Positions 27,495 to 36,490 of a stretch of DNA of 64,000 nucleotides are shown here, in pieces. The DNA lies in assembly GCA_003217035.1 (NCBI GenBank), contig QCHV01000005.1, forward strand, positions 1 through 64,000, given 5' to 3'. The DNA is from Prochlorococcus sp. AG-402-G22. Lineage in GTDB: Bacteria; Cyanobacteriota; Cyanobacteriia; PCC-6307; Cyanobiaceae. Both the position numbers and the translations under genes were made by a program. The notes under the pieces were generated by a model. That model saw only the letters and a list, made by a program, of their open reading frames with translations, was not told the DNA's origin and ran no database searches. Positions within the stretch are counted from its first letter, which is position 1, and the number at the start of each line of letters is the position of its first letter.

Positions 27495-28889
27495 GTGTGG
27501 AATGAGCCTTCCGAAATTTTTGCAGAAACAGCAAAAGGTATAGATGTATCAAAAACACCTACCCCTGCTGTAATCGATTCTGTTGAGCCTGGATCAATAG
27601 CAGAAGAAGTGGGTTTTGAGCCTGGAGATCAGCTAATAAGTATTAATGGAATAAAGCCTCGTGATTTAATTGATTACCGATATCTAATTGTAGAAGAAGA
27701 ACTTAGCCTAAAAATTCTAGATAAGAATGGGAAAATTCATGAGATTAAGCTAGAAAAAGATATCGACAAAAACCTAGGAATTGTCTTTACAGAAGCCTTA
27801 TTTGATGGGATAAGGCAATGTAATAACAATTGTCCTTTCTGCTTTATAGATCAACAGCCAAAGGGGAAAAGGCAAACATTATATATAAAAGATGATGACT
27901 ATAGAATGAGTTTCTTATATGGTTCTTACTTAACACTTACTAATCTACAAGAAGATGACTGGTTAAGAATTGAAAAACAACGTTTGTCTCCTTTGTTTGT
28001 ATCTGTGCACGCAACAGAACCGAATTTGAGAATTAAGTTGCTAAAAAACAAAAGAGCTGGTTTGCTAATGGATCAAATAGAGTGGTTGTCAAAAAGAAAC
28101 TTGCAATTTCATGCTCAAATAGTTGTCTGTCCAGGCTTAAATGATGATGAAGCTTTAGAAAGAACTCTAAATGATCTTTTTAAATACGGCAAAGGAGAAT
28201 GGCCAACTGTACTTTCAGCAGCTGTTGTACCAGTTGGTTTAACACGTTTTCGGCCTACAGAAGATGGGTTGAAACCAGTAAATACTAAATGTGCCCAAAA
28301 AGTTATTGAGCAAGTTGAAAGTTTGCAAGCCAATTATCAATCTAAAACCGGTTCACGATTCGCTTGGCTATCAGACGAATGGTATCTCTTAGCTGGCAAG
28401 CCCTTGCCAGCTAGGGAAGAATACGAAGATCTACCTCAAGAAGAAAATGGAGTGGGTAGCATCCGTTCATTTCTCGAAAGCATGTATCAAGCAACAAAGA
28501 ATTTACCTAAAGAAATCGACATGCCTCGCAAATGTAGCTGGGTAGTCGGCAAGCTAGTAGTAGAAGCATTACGACCAACTTGCGAAAAACTGAACAAAAT
28601 CGATCATTTATCAATCAATCTATATGGTTTACCTAGTCAATACTGGGGTCAGGATAAGGTAGTCACAGGTTTACTTACTGGTCAAGATCTAATCCAAGGA
28701 CTAAAAAACAAAAACCTTGGAGAAAGACTTCTAGTCCCTTCCATAATGCTAAAAGGTGAAAAACTTCTCTTTCTGGATGATATGCATATTGACGAAGTGA
28801 GCCGCAAACTAAATGTCCCAATAGAAATTGTCCATGGACCAAATGACTTTATTGAGAAAGCCATAGGTATTAAATCCAAGAAGGGCTAA
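27495..28889 (+). CDS. DUF512 / TIGR03279-type radical SAM protein with PDZ domain
   Basis: 464 residues. A short PDZ-like N-terminal region (about 25-90: DSVEPGSIAEEVGFEPGDQLISINGIKPRDL) is followed by a radical SAM-like cluster motif CNNNCPFC (C109, C113, C116) and FIDQQPKGKR. The C-terminal DUF512 part has EWYLLAGKPLPAREEYED, ENGVGSIR and VPSIMLKGEKLLFLDD. The family is widespread in cyanobacteria and Clostridia without an established reaction. GTG start at 27495. An 11-bp-stem inverted repeat lies inside it at 28390-28413. Confidence 0.85.
   Translation: MWNEPSEIFAETAKGIDVSKTPTPAVIDSVEPGSIAEEVGFEPGDQLISINGIKPRDLIDYRYLIVEEELSLKILDKNGKIHEIKLEKDIDKNLGIVFTEALFDGIRQCNNNCPFCFIDQQPKGKRQTLYIKDDDYRMSFLYGSYLTLTNLQEDDWLRIEKQRLSPLFVSVHATEPNLRIKLLKNKRAGLLMDQIEWLSKRNLQFHAQIVVCPGLNDDEALERTLNDLFKYGKGEWPTVLSAAVVPVGLTRFRPTEDGLKPVNTKCAQKVIEQVESLQANYQSKTGSRFAWLSDEWYLLAGKPLPAREEYEDLPQEENGVGSIRSFLESMYQATKNLPKEIDMPRKCSWVVGKLVVEALRPTCEKLNKIDHLSINLYGLPSQYWGQDKVVTGLLTGQDLIQGLKNKNLGERLLVPSIMLKGEKLLFLDDMHIDEVSRKLNVPIEIVHGPNDFIEKAIGIKSKKG
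28390..28413. repeat. Perfect 11-bp inverted repeat inside the DUF512 gene
   Basis: TAGCTGGCAAG, two C bases, then CTTGCCAGCTA: a perfect 11-bp stem with a 2-nt spacer, GC-richer than its surroundings. It sits in codons for LAGKPLPA, a conserved protein motif, so it may partly be a product of amino acid sequence plus codon choice. Confidence 0.6.
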
Positions 28890-28898
28890 AGTTTAATT

Positions 28899-30434
28899 AT
28901 GCATAAAAAATCAATGCGAGGTTTCTCAGCTCAAATAATTTTTGCTTCCATCTTGTTAAATACAAGTATCGGGATGGGTTATGGATTAGAGTTTGATGAT
29001 TCCAAGATTAGAATTAAACAGCTTCTAGAGAATACACAGAAAGAGAATAAGTTTGAACTTGAAAGGGAGGTGGAAATCACTCTAAGTAATATAGAAGAAT
29101 ATATTAAGTTGAAAAATCAAGAGCTAATAATTTCAAGCAGCAAAGTGGAACAAGCCAAGTTCAATCTCAAAAGTGAAATTTCTACTTGGTTCCCAAACTT
29201 AGATCTTACTGGTGCAGGACTACCTCAATACCTTGAAGGAAACACGTATAATGAATCATCCACTGATACTTCAAGTAGCCAATTCAAAGCAAGCCTTAGT
29301 GCAACAATTAGATGGTACTTAGTTAATCCAACTCGTATCCCAGATATTGAGACTGCTAGAGATAAGTTAAAGGATGCTGAGCTTGCTTATGAAATAAAGT
29401 TTAGAGATATATATTTACAAGCCTTAAAAGAATTTTTTGAATTACAGAAATCAAATGAAGAAATACGAATAGCAAGAGATTCAATATTAACTTCACAGAC
29501 ATCGCTCAAAGAAGCAGAGATCAGACTTGAAGCTGGCATCGGAACAAAGTTTGAAGTTTTAGAAGCAAAGACTCAACTAGCAAAGGACAAACAATTTCTT
29601 GCAACAAATTCAGGAAAGAGTAAAATTAATCAAAGCAAGCTTTCTAAAACTCTTAATCTCAATCGAAACTTAAAGCCAATAGTAAGATCTAAGCCAAAGA
29701 TTCTTGGTTTATGGGATACATCTCTATCACAAAGTATTATCTCTGCTTACAAATTTCAAAAGGTCCTAAAACAATCACTATTAGAAATCTCAATAAATAA
29801 TAATCAAGCAAACTCAGCTCTTGGTTCTTCCCAACCCAAAGTTAGCTTATTCAATACATTTTCAACATCTTTCTCTAAAGGAGAAGTGGGAGTAGTAGAC
29901 CCAGACAATGATAACGAGGTATTTAGTGAAAGTAATACAATAGGGATTCAATTTGACTGGAAGGTATTTGATGGAGGATATGCTAAATCAATATATAATT
30001 CAAAAAAAGAAAGGTCAAAAGAACTAAAAGCAAATTATGAGTTGAAGAAAAATCAAATTCTTCAAGAAGTTAAAGAAAGTTTTTACAACCTAGAAATAGC
30101 AAAGAATAATATTACAAATACTTTTAACGAAATATTATCTGCCAAAGAATCACTCAGATTGGCTTTATTAAGGCTAAAAGCTGGTATAACTACTCAACGT
30201 GAAGTTGTTAGTAATCAAAGAGATCTAACACAGGCTGAAGTCAATTATATCGCCGCTATAACTGATTATAATTCAAACCTTGTTAATCTCAAAAGGGAAA
30301 CTGGGATCACTAAATTACAATCATGTACTGAATTATTAATTATCAATAAAGAATCTTCTGCTCTGAATTCAGAGCAGAAGATCAATGAAGCAGCTAATTC
30401 AATGAGACTTCCTTGCAAAGAACTTATACAATAA
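28899..30434 (+). CDS. TolC-like outer-membrane efflux protein
   Basis: 511 residues with an N-terminal signal peptide (about 1-30, hydrophobic IIFASILLNTSIGMGYG) and the duplicated helical-barrel pattern of TolC/OEP proteins. Typical parts are SEISTWFPNLDLTG, LSATIRWYLVNP, EAEIRLEAGIGTKFEVLEAKTQLA, FDWKVFDGGYAKS and LRLKAGITTQREVVSNQRDLTQAEVNY. It is an outer-membrane exit duct for secretion or efflux; no pump gene is adjacent. A 30-bp perfect palindrome lies near its 3' end. Confidence 0.87.
   Translation: MHKKSMRGFSAQIIFASILLNTSIGMGYGLEFDDSKIRIKQLLENTQKENKFELEREVEITLSNIEEYIKLKNQELIISSSKVEQAKFNLKSEISTWFPNLDLTGAGLPQYLEGNTYNESSTDTSSSQFKASLSATIRWYLVNPTRIPDIETARDKLKDAELAYEIKFRDIYLQALKEFFELQKSNEEIRIARDSILTSQTSLKEAEIRLEAGIGTKFEVLEAKTQLAKDKQFLATNSGKSKINQSKLSKTLNLNRNLKPIVRSKPKILGLWDTSLSQSIISAYKFQKVLKQSLLEISINNNQANSALGSSQPKVSLFNTFSTSFSKGEVGVVDPDNDNEVFSESNTIGIQFDWKVFDGGYAKSIYNSKKERSKELKANYELKKNQILQEVKESFYNLEIAKNNITNTFNEILSAKESLRLALLRLKAGITTQREVVSNQRDLTQAEVNYIAAITDYNSNLVNLKRETGITKLQSCTELLIINKESSALNSEQKINEAANSMRLPCKELIQ
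30353..30382. repeat. 30-bp perfect palindrome within the 3' end of the tolC-like gene
   Basis: Each 15-nt arm (ATCTTCTGCTCTGAA and its exact reverse complement) meets without a spacer at a central GAATTC. It is 52 bp before the tolC-like stop codon. As RNA it would fold as a 13-bp hairpin with a 4-nt loop. A perfect palindrome of this length is far beyond chance in a window of this size. Confidence 0.85.
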
Positions 30435-30440
30435 CTGTAT

Positions 30441-31283
30441 ATGAATCAAGAATCTACAAACCAACTTAATAGAGATCAACTCATTGAAATGAATAAGTTG
30501 ATAGATCAAGTTGCTAAGAAACAGCTATTAGATTTTGGTAAAATTAGTACTGAAATAAAGCCTGATGGAACATTAATTACAAGTTGTGATAGATGGAGTG
30601 ATGATTTTATTGTTAAAGGTATTTCTAGGATCACAAATAATCAAGAAGGTGTTTTAAGTGAAGAGGGCTCTAAGTTGGTTCCTAATACAAAAGCATTTTG
30701 GGTCGTTGATCCGTTAGATGGAACTACAAACTTTGCAGCTGGAATTCCACATTGGGGGATTTCTATAGCAAGATTTGTAAATGGCACTCCTGAATCAGCC
30801 TTCCTTGATATACCAGCACTAGAGAAAAGAATTATTGCGATTAGAGGCAAAGGAGTTTGGATTAATGGAAAAGCTATAGATCTTGAAAGAAAATCTTATT
30901 CTAAAAGTGAATGTGTTTCACTTTGCAGTAGATCAATTAATGTTCTACAGGAAATGCAAGATCACTCATTCCCAGGAAAAATTCGCCTTTTAGGGGTTTC
31001 AAGTCTTAATATGACAAGTGTTGCTATTGGGCAAACTTTTGGGGCTTTAGAAGCAACACCTAAGATATGGGATATTGCTGCTGCATGGCTAATCCTGTCA
31101 GAATTAAACTGCATTATAAAATGGTTAGATGTTGACCCCTCAAGCCTTAAGGCTGGTGAAAACCTAAGTTCAACAAACTTTCCATTGCTAACAGCTATAT
31201 CAAAAACTGATTTAGAAAAATTATTGCCATGGAGTAATATCTTAATGGAAAAGATTTATCCAAAAATAAATCTGAAATTCTAA
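30441..31283 (+). CDS. Inositol monophosphatase family phosphatase
   Basis: 280 residues with metal-binding motifs of the IMPase family: GVLSEEG (Glu ligand), DPLDGTTNFAAGIPHWGIS (near 92-110) and the C-terminal KIWDIAAAWLILSE. The Mg-dependent phosphatase may act on inositol-phosphate, histidinol-phosphate or PAP; the exact substrate cannot be read off. It starts 6 bp after the tolC-like stop and is probably co-transcribed with it. Confidence 0.85.
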   Translation: MNQESTNQLNRDQLIEMNKLIDQVAKKQLLDFGKISTEIKPDGTLITSCDRWSDDFIVKGISRITNNQEGVLSEEGSKLVPNTKAFWVVDPLDGTTNFAAGIPHWGISIARFVNGTPESAFLDIPALEKRIIAIRGKGVWINGKAIDLERKSYSKSECVSLCSRSINVLQEMQDHSFPGKIRLLGVSSLNMTSVAIGQTFGALEATPKIWDIAAAWLILSELNCIIKWLDVDPSSLKAGENLSSTNFPLLTAISKTDLEKLLPWSNILMEKIYPKINLKF

Positions 31284-31361
31284 AATTAAATAAGAAGCTT
31301 AATTTAATAACAATCTACTAATTTCAAGTTAGCATTATCAATATCGTCATTATGGAGAAAA

Positions 31362-32309
31362 TTGGTAAATCGCTGGAAAAGCCAATTCAGATGGTTAATT
31401 AGAACTTTATGGCAAGCTTCGCGTAGATGGAGCCGTTGTGACTGCATAGACCTTAGTGCAGCCTTTGCTTATTACACACTACAGTCTTTCTTCCCGATTT
31501 TATTGATTTCTCTTTCAGTTGCATCTTGGTTTCTAGGAAAACAGCAAGGACTTGATGAACAAATACTTAACTTGGCTACTCAAGTGCTGCCGCGTCATCC
31601 ATCAGTAGTGGGGTTATTAGATACGACATTAGAAAAGCTAGTCAATCAAAGGTTTGGAGCAGGCTTGTTAGGAGCTATGTTCTTAATGATCACAGCAGGA
31701 AATGCATATCTCACTTTGCAAAGAGGTTCTGATCGCCTTTGGGAAGATGCATTACCAACAAAAAGTTCCGAAAAACCTTTTAGTGCGCACGCATTTAGAT
31801 TTATTCGAAATCGTATTGAGGCTTTCCTAGTTGTTCTTTTAGTAGGGTTCCTAATGGTTCTTGATGAAATCAGCGCCTATATACGTTTAATCCCAGGAGC
31901 TGTATGGACTGATCTGAAAAACACCAGCCCCGAAATCACAAATACCTTATCAAAAATACCTGTGATTGAAGTTGGGCAAGTGGTTATTCCATTCCTAGGT
32001 TTTACTGTCATGGCATTTTTATTGCAAAGTCTAGTCCCACCAAGAAAAGTACCAATTAGACCACTGATCCCTGGATCAATCATGATTGGCATCTTACTAA
32101 CAATATTAAATTCAGCAGTAAGCAGAACAATACTTTCACTAGGATCTCGTTTCCAAGCATATGGTCTGATTAGTGGAGTCCTAGTTTTGACTTTATGGAT
32201 TTGGATGGTCGGCCTTATATTATATTTTGGTCAATGCTGGAGTGTTGTCTTAGCTACCAGCCAAATGAATAGATATAGAAAAACAAAAACCATAAAAATT
32301 AATATTTAA
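31362..32309 (+). CDS. YihY/BrkB-family membrane protein
   Basis: 315 residues with about six helices. It shows the family opening DLSAAFAYYTLQSFFPILLISLSVASWFLG, then ITAGNAYLTLQRGSDRLWE, IPFLGFTVMAFLLQSLVPPRKV and LISGVLVLTLWIWMVGLILYFG. Once called ribonuclease BN, this family is now regarded as membrane proteins of uncertain transport function. Its only reasonable start is TTG at 31362. The next gene begins 1 bp after its stop. Confidence 0.82.
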   Translation: MVNRWKSQFRWLIRTLWQASRRWSRCDCIDLSAAFAYYTLQSFFPILLISLSVASWFLGKQQGLDEQILNLATQVLPRHPSVVGLLDTTLEKLVNQRFGAGLLGAMFLMITAGNAYLTLQRGSDRLWEDALPTKSSEKPFSAHAFRFIRNRIEAFLVVLLVGFLMVLDEISAYIRLIPGAVWTDLKNTSPEITNTLSKIPVIEVGQVVIPFLGFTVMAFLLQSLVPPRKVPIRPLIPGSIMIGILLTILNSAVSRTILSLGSRFQAYGLISGVLVLTLWIWMVGLILYFGQCWSVVLATSQMNRYRKTKTIKINI

Positions 32310-32310
32310 A

Positions 32311-32649
32311 ATGAAGAGACCCTCAGGAATTATTTACTTATCAATACTCTTAATTCTTTTATTACCTACTCCGGCAGGAAAATTTCTGATTGACTTAGCA
32401 GGGGGTGTTATTTTAGTAAGTTTATTGATACCTATATTACTAATCGCAATTGGATGGATAACCTTAAAAAGCATACAATCAAAAATGATAGGCTGCAATT
32501 CCTGCGGTGCACAATATTCATCTAACTTATATCAATGCCCATTATGTGGTTCAATAAGAGCTGATTCAGAGTTGGAACAATCTAATAGCAAAGCCAATAT
32601 CCCCGCCAGCTCAGCAACGATTGATGTCACAGTAGAGAATAGTGATTAA
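32311..32649 (+). CDS. Membrane-anchored zinc-ribbon protein
   Basis: 112 residues: two N-terminal hydrophobic segments (IIYLSILLILLLPTPAG and GGVILVSLLIPILLIAIGWI) followed by a cytoplasmic zinc ribbon, CNSC...CPLCG, and an acidic tail. No family recognised. It is closely coupled to the YihY gene and overlaps the convergent xseB stop by 4 bp. Confidence 0.65.
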   Translation: MKRPSGIIYLSILLILLLPTPAGKFLIDLAGGVILVSLLIPILLIAIGWITLKSIQSKMIGCNSCGAQYSSNLYQCPLCGSIRADSELEQSNSKANIPASSATIDVTVENSD

Positions 32650-32975
32650 ATAGAATCTTCTTTTTTACCAATACTAGACTCATCGACTAAAATTACATCT
32701 TGTTCTACTTTATCTAACAACTTCTCGCAATGTTCAAGATATATTTTCCCTTTTATATAAGATCGTTGTAACTCATTAACTAATATATTAGATCCTTGTA
32801 TTTGGTCCAATATCAGATCCAATTCATGTAAACATTGCTCATATGATAATTCGGCAACTAATTCTTTGGATTTCTTTATAAAATCTTCTATACTCTTATG
32901 CTCTAATTCAACAGATTTGGAAGAATCTTTAGATCCTTTTTCCGCTTTTTTATTTTTAAGTACTTTTTCAGACAT
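32646..32975 (-). CDS. xseB: Exodeoxyribonuclease VII small subunit
   Basis: 109 residues. The XseB helix pair is recognisable as LSYEQCLHELDLILDQIQGSNILVNELQRSYIKGKIYLEHCEKLLDKVEQDV. The N-terminal 40 residues are a lysine-rich extension, making it longer than the usual 70-80. Its start overlaps the xseA stop (TAATG), and the two subunits form one nuclease complex. Confidence 0.85.
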   Translation of the reverse strand: MSEKVLKNKKAEKGSKDSSKSVELEHKSIEDFIKKSKELVAELSYEQCLHELDLILDQIQGSNILVNELQRSYIKGKIYLEHCEKLLDKVEQDVILVDESSIGKKEDSI

Positions 32976-34129
32976 TATATATTCCTTTTACTTTTGACCT
33001 GTTGAACTTTAGATTTAATATCACCATCAGCTAATTCAATATTTATTTCCTGATTAACCTTAACATCAGCTAAGGATTTAACAGGATTACCAAAACAATC
33101 ACTAACAATAGAAAAGCCTCGATTAAGAATTGAATCTGGGGATAAGGCCTGAAGCAATTGACTCCTTTTATCTAAGAGATCTCGAAAACGATTTATAGCT
33201 ATAAAGACTTTATCTCTATCCCATTCAAGTCTAACTTCAGAAAGTCGTTTTTTCTCTCTATCTATAGCCCAAACAAAGTAATCTTTAAGTCTTTTTTGAA
33301 TCTGCAAAAAATTTTCTTTAGCAATTTCCCTACTTGGCAATAAATCTACAATGGCCGCTGTAGGAGTTGCAGAGCGATGATCTGCAACAAGATCTGCAAC
33401 AGTCAAATCATCTTCATGTCCTAAACCTGTAATAAGTGGAACTGGCAAACAAGCAAGTTTCCTGCACAACTCTGCATCATCAAAAATCATTAAATCCTCC
33501 CTGCTGCCTCCTCCTCTAGCTAGAACAATCGCTTCGATTTTCATTTGATTGTAATTCTCAACTAAATTATCTAATGATGCTTGAATCTTTTTTGATACAT
33601 CACCTTGAACAGGTATTGAAAAAATAAATATTTTAGTAAGCGGCCATCTTTCTTTAGAAGTTCTCAATATGTCTGCAAGAGCAGAGCTTGGAACACTAGT
33701 TAAAACAGCAATATTAGATGGATACTTTGGCAGTAAACGCATTCTAGCCTGATCTATTAATCCCTCCTTAATTAATAACTCTTTTACTACTTCAAACTTT
33801 TTTAGAACTGTTGAAATAGTTGGCCTTATATCAATAACTTGAACAATTAATGAAGCCCTACTTTCCCAAAAATTCAACTTTCCAAGAATTTCAACACCAT
33901 CTTGCTCATTAGGTAGAAAATTAAATTTACTTAGAATAGATGCCCAAATAACAGCCCCAATAGTCGATTTACCATCACTAAGAGTTAACCACAAATGACC
34001 ATTCTTTAATTGTGATTTTGATACTGTTGCATGCAAATAAAAACGGGGTGCAAAACCCCTTGAAAGCAAATTACCTATTGCCTGATTTAACTCTGGGACA
34101 GAATATTGCGGAAGGGAATCTGTATGCAA
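32975..34129 (-). CDS. xseA: Exodeoxyribonuclease VII large subunit
   Basis: 384 residues. An N-terminal OB-fold domain (YSVPELNQAIGNLL, GHLWLTLSDGKSTIGAVIW) precedes the catalytic core with LTSVPSSALADIL, VLARGGGSREDLMIFDDAELCRKL, PLITGLGHEDDLTVADLVADHRSATPTAA and the C-terminal RGFSIV segment. It degrades single-stranded DNA together with XseB. The start appears to be TTG at 34129; no ATG or GTG is available before the upstream stop. Confidence 0.92.
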   Translation of the reverse strand: MHTDSLPQYSVPELNQAIGNLLSRGFAPRFYLHATVSKSQLKNGHLWLTLSDGKSTIGAVIWASILSKFNFLPNEQDGVEILGKLNFWESRASLIVQVIDIRPTISTVLKKFEVVKELLIKEGLIDQARMRLLPKYPSNIAVLTSVPSSALADILRTSKERWPLTKIFIFSIPVQGDVSKKIQASLDNLVENYNQMKIEAIVLARGGGSREDLMIFDDAELCRKLACLPVPLITGLGHEDDLTVADLVADHRSATPTAAIVDLLPSREIAKENFLQIQKRLKDYFVWAIDREKKRLSEVRLEWDRDKVFIAINRFRDLLDKRSQLLQALSPDSILNRGFSIVSDCFGNPVKSLADVKVNQEINIELADGDIKSKVQQVKSKRNI

Positions 34130-34163
34130 ATTAACTATCGAGACTTTTTAATAGAATAAATAA

Positions 34164-34313
34164 TTAACCAAATCCAATTTGGCCCAAGATCCCTTGACCA
34201 GTGAGTAGTTCTGTACTTAAACCAACCAAAATACCAATCATTGCCAAACGACCATTCCAAATCTCCGCATAATTAACAAAGCCATAACGAGGTGGAGGAT
34301 TATTTTGAGACAT
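34164..34313 (-). CDS. hli: High-light-inducible (HLIP) protein
   Basis: 49-residue single-helix chlorophyll-binding-type protein. It starts MSQNNPPPRYGFVNYAEIWN and contains the core AEIWNGRLAMIGILVGL with the conserved ExxNxR of the LHC-superfamily helix, then TELLTGQGILGQIG. HLIPs associate with photosystems and pigment assembly and protect under light stress. It lies upstream of xseA on the same strand, with 34 bp between. Confidence 0.93.
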   Translation of the reverse strand: MSQNNPPPRYGFVNYAEIWNGRLAMIGILVGLSTELLTGQGILGQIGFG

Positions 34314-34393
34314 AAGCTTTTTGATTGTTGTTTTAGTCTATCTAGAAAAGCAAGAAAAAAATAGAGTTAAGAGGATTAAAATTGGTATTGGAG

Positions 34394-34777
34394 TTAACGA
34401 ATATGCCTAGCACCATCTACTGGGTGATACTCCTCACCCGTTAATTCTTCATAAATGATTGCAGGCAAACCTGTTTCAAACATTGTCTGTAAAGCCTCTT
34501 TCAAAAACGGGTTCCAACCTCCTGTACTGACCTTCCCATGGCGAACAGTCCAGTCCCATGTTCCTTGAAGATCTTTTGGGATTCTTCCTTCGCGATCTCT
34601 ACGCGCAACTAAGTCAAGAGATTCAACTAATCCAACCTGCACAGGATCTTTGCCATAGGCAGGAGTAAGGCTTAACTCAAGACGAACTGGGTCTTCCTTT
34701 AAAAGTTTCAAACGAAACCTAGGAGGCAGCTTCAATGCCTTAAGGACGGAAACCACAATTCGTGTTCGTTGTTCCAA
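34394..34777 (-). CDS. Conserved protein of unknown function
   Basis: 127 residues, soluble, without recognised motifs. Noticeable blocks are RFRLKLLKEDPVRLELSLTPAYG, GTWDWTVRHG and WNPFLKEALQTMFETGLPAIIYEELTGEEYHP. A TTG start at 34777 is supported by a good ribosome-binding sequence (GGGAG seven bases upstream). It lies between the HLIP and DUF2973-like genes on the minus strand. Confidence 0.65.
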   Translation of the reverse strand: MEQRTRIVVSVLKALKLPPRFRLKLLKEDPVRLELSLTPAYGKDPVQVGLVESLDLVARRDREGRIPKDLQGTWDWTVRHGKVSTGGWNPFLKEALQTMFETGLPAIIYEELTGEEYHPVDGARHIR

Positions 34778-34833
34778 AATTAATCTCCCTTGTAATTCAG
34801 AAAAACCTTAGTCATTTAAAACTCTTAAAAAAG

Positions 34834-35100
34834 CTACTCCACAGATCTGTCCGAAGAATTAGGAGGGTCAAGCTCATTAGAAAAGCGAACCGTAAGCAAA
34901 TCTTCATCTGTGATCCTCCCTTCTTTATTAAGCAACTCAGGGTGAATAGTCAATCTTCCAGTCCGATCTTGATTTGAGCTGCTTTTTTTCATGGAAGATC
35001 CATTAATCTCTGAAATCCCCTTAAACATCACTCTAAATGCTTGCCATAGAAGCAGAATAACTACAAGAAGATACAAAGATGAGAAAAAATAACTCTGCAT
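34834..35100 (-). CDS. DUF2973-like membrane-anchored protein
   Basis: 88 residues: one N-terminal membrane helix (YFFSSLYLLVVILLLWQAF) and a soluble tail whose HPELLNKEGRITDEDLLTVRF segment matches the HPELLD...DEPLL pattern of the cyanobacterial DUF2973 family. Function unknown. It is first in the minus-strand run leading to the HLIP and xseAB genes. Confidence 0.65.
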   Translation of the reverse strand: MQSYFFSSLYLLVVILLLWQAFRVMFKGISEINGSSMKKSSSNQDRTGRLTIHPELLNKEGRITDEDLLTVRFSNELDPPNSSDRSVE

Positions 35101-35355
35101 TTATACGCATCTAAATTTGTTTGGTTTCTATAACTATCTTAAGGAAAGATGGTCAATAGATGCAAATCCATCATCAAACTTTTAATGATGGTCAATTCCA
35201 CTATGGCATTCTTGAACTGAAAGTGAATAAACTATTTAAAAAAGCGATTTGGGAATTAAGGTTGAGACAAACAATTTATGTTTAATTAGAAATATTTTGA
35301 ATATCATTTGTCAGAATCATAAATTTAACACCTTCTTTTTTTTCACCCAGTACAT
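35101..35355. other. Intergenic region upstream of the HtrA-like gene
   Basis: This 255-bp divergent region contains two overlapping short plus-strand ORFs in different frames (35149-35223 and 35160-35285, 24 and 41 codons). The first is preceded by AAGGAAAG. Neither has recognisable motifs, so I make no gene call. The region should hold promoters in both directions. Confidence 0.35.
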
Positions 35356-36489
35356 ATGAGTTCAATTTCAAAGTCCAGGCTTAGTATCTTTCTAATAGGA
35401 TTTAGTTTTGCTTTTCTGCATACGGAGCAAATTCTAGGATCCCCAAAAACATCAATAAACACTGTTGGATTAGTAGCTCAAAAGTCTTTTGTCACGGAAG
35501 CTGTCCAATTAAGTGGTCCTGCCGTAGTCACAGTAGAAACAAAAAGAACTGTAGTCAGTAGAAATAGTGTTTTCCCTCCAAATTTCTTTATAGATCCTTC
35601 TTTTGAACGCTTCTTTAGTCAACGCAAGACACAACCTCCCGTATCTCGGATTCAACAAAGCCAAGGCAGTGGAGTGATATTTTCTTCCAGTGGTCTAGTT
35701 CTAACTAATGCACATGTAGTAGAGAAGGCCGAATTGTTAACCATTGGATTATCAGATGGGAGAAGGTTCTCTGGCAAAGTCATAGGCCAGGACAAGCTTA
35801 CGGATTTGGCTGTAATTAAAATTCAAGGGAAAGGGCCATGGCCGATAGCTCCTTTAGGAAACTCAGATAATCTAGTTGTTGGAGATTGGGCAATTGCAGT
35901 GGGCAACCCCTTTGGGCTAGAAAAAACTGTAACTTTAGGGATTATTAGCAACCTAAATAGAAATGTTTCACAATTAGGAATTTCTGACAAAAGACTCAAG
36001 CTAATTCAAACTGATGCTGCAATTAACCCTGGTAATTCTGGTGGTCCACTACTTAATGCAAAAGGAGAAGTGATAGGAATTAATACACTAGTGAGATCAG
36101 GTCCAGGAGCGGGTCTTGGATTTGCAATACCTATAAATCAAGCAACTAAAATTGCAAATCAACTAGTAAATGTTGGAAAAGCTATTCACCCAATGGTAGG
36201 GGTAAATTTAGCATATCTAATGCCTAATGATATTAGAGATTCAGTGATATTATCTGGTGCAAAAGTAGTTTATGTTATTCCTAATAGTCCTGCAGAAAGA
36301 GAAGGTCTGAAAATTAACGATATTATAGTTTATGTTAATAGTGTGAAGGTGAAAGATCCAGATGATGTAGTAGACGAAATCAATAGGGTAGGGGTAGGGA
36401 AAAATATTTCTTTTGTTATCAATCGGAATAATATGCAAATCAAACTAAATATTAAACCAGTTGATATTAATCAATTTAAATTAAATTAA
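35356..36489 (+). CDS. HtrA/Deg-family serine protease with PDZ domain
   Basis: 377 residues. An N-terminal signal or anchor segment (LSIFLIGFSFAFLHTEQILG) is followed by a trypsin-like domain with the triad in LTNAHVV (His near 119), DLAVIKI (Asp near 150) and TDAAINPGNSGGPLLN (Ser near 226). One C-terminal PDZ domain follows (VVYVIPNSPAEREGLKINDIIVYVNSVKV). It is a periplasmic or lumenal quality-control protease; cyanobacteria have HtrA, HhoA and HhoB, and I cannot tell which this is. It is convergent with the ABC-F gene, 1 bp apart. Confidence 0.9.
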   Translation: MSSISKSRLSIFLIGFSFAFLHTEQILGSPKTSINTVGLVAQKSFVTEAVQLSGPAVVTVETKRTVVSRNSVFPPNFFIDPSFERFFSQRKTQPPVSRIQQSQGSGVIFSSSGLVLTNAHVVEKAELLTIGLSDGRRFSGKVIGQDKLTDLAVIKIQGKGPWPIAPLGNSDNLVVGDWAIAVGNPFGLEKTVTLGIISNLNRNVSQLGISDKRLKLIQTDAAINPGNSGGPLLNAKGEVIGINTLVRSGPGAGLGFAIPINQATKIANQLVNVGKAIHPMVGVNLAYLMPNDIRDSVILSGAKVVYVIPNSPAEREGLKINDIIVYVNSVKVKDPDDVVDEINRVGVGKNISFVINRNNMQIKLNIKPVDINQFKLN

Positions 36490-36490
36490 C

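Noticed and set aside
34435-34450. ACTCCTCAC-like string resembling the Yfr1 core
   Set aside because: It lies within a coding region, lacks the flanking stem-loops and is not in the guaB-trxA context where Yfr1 is found.
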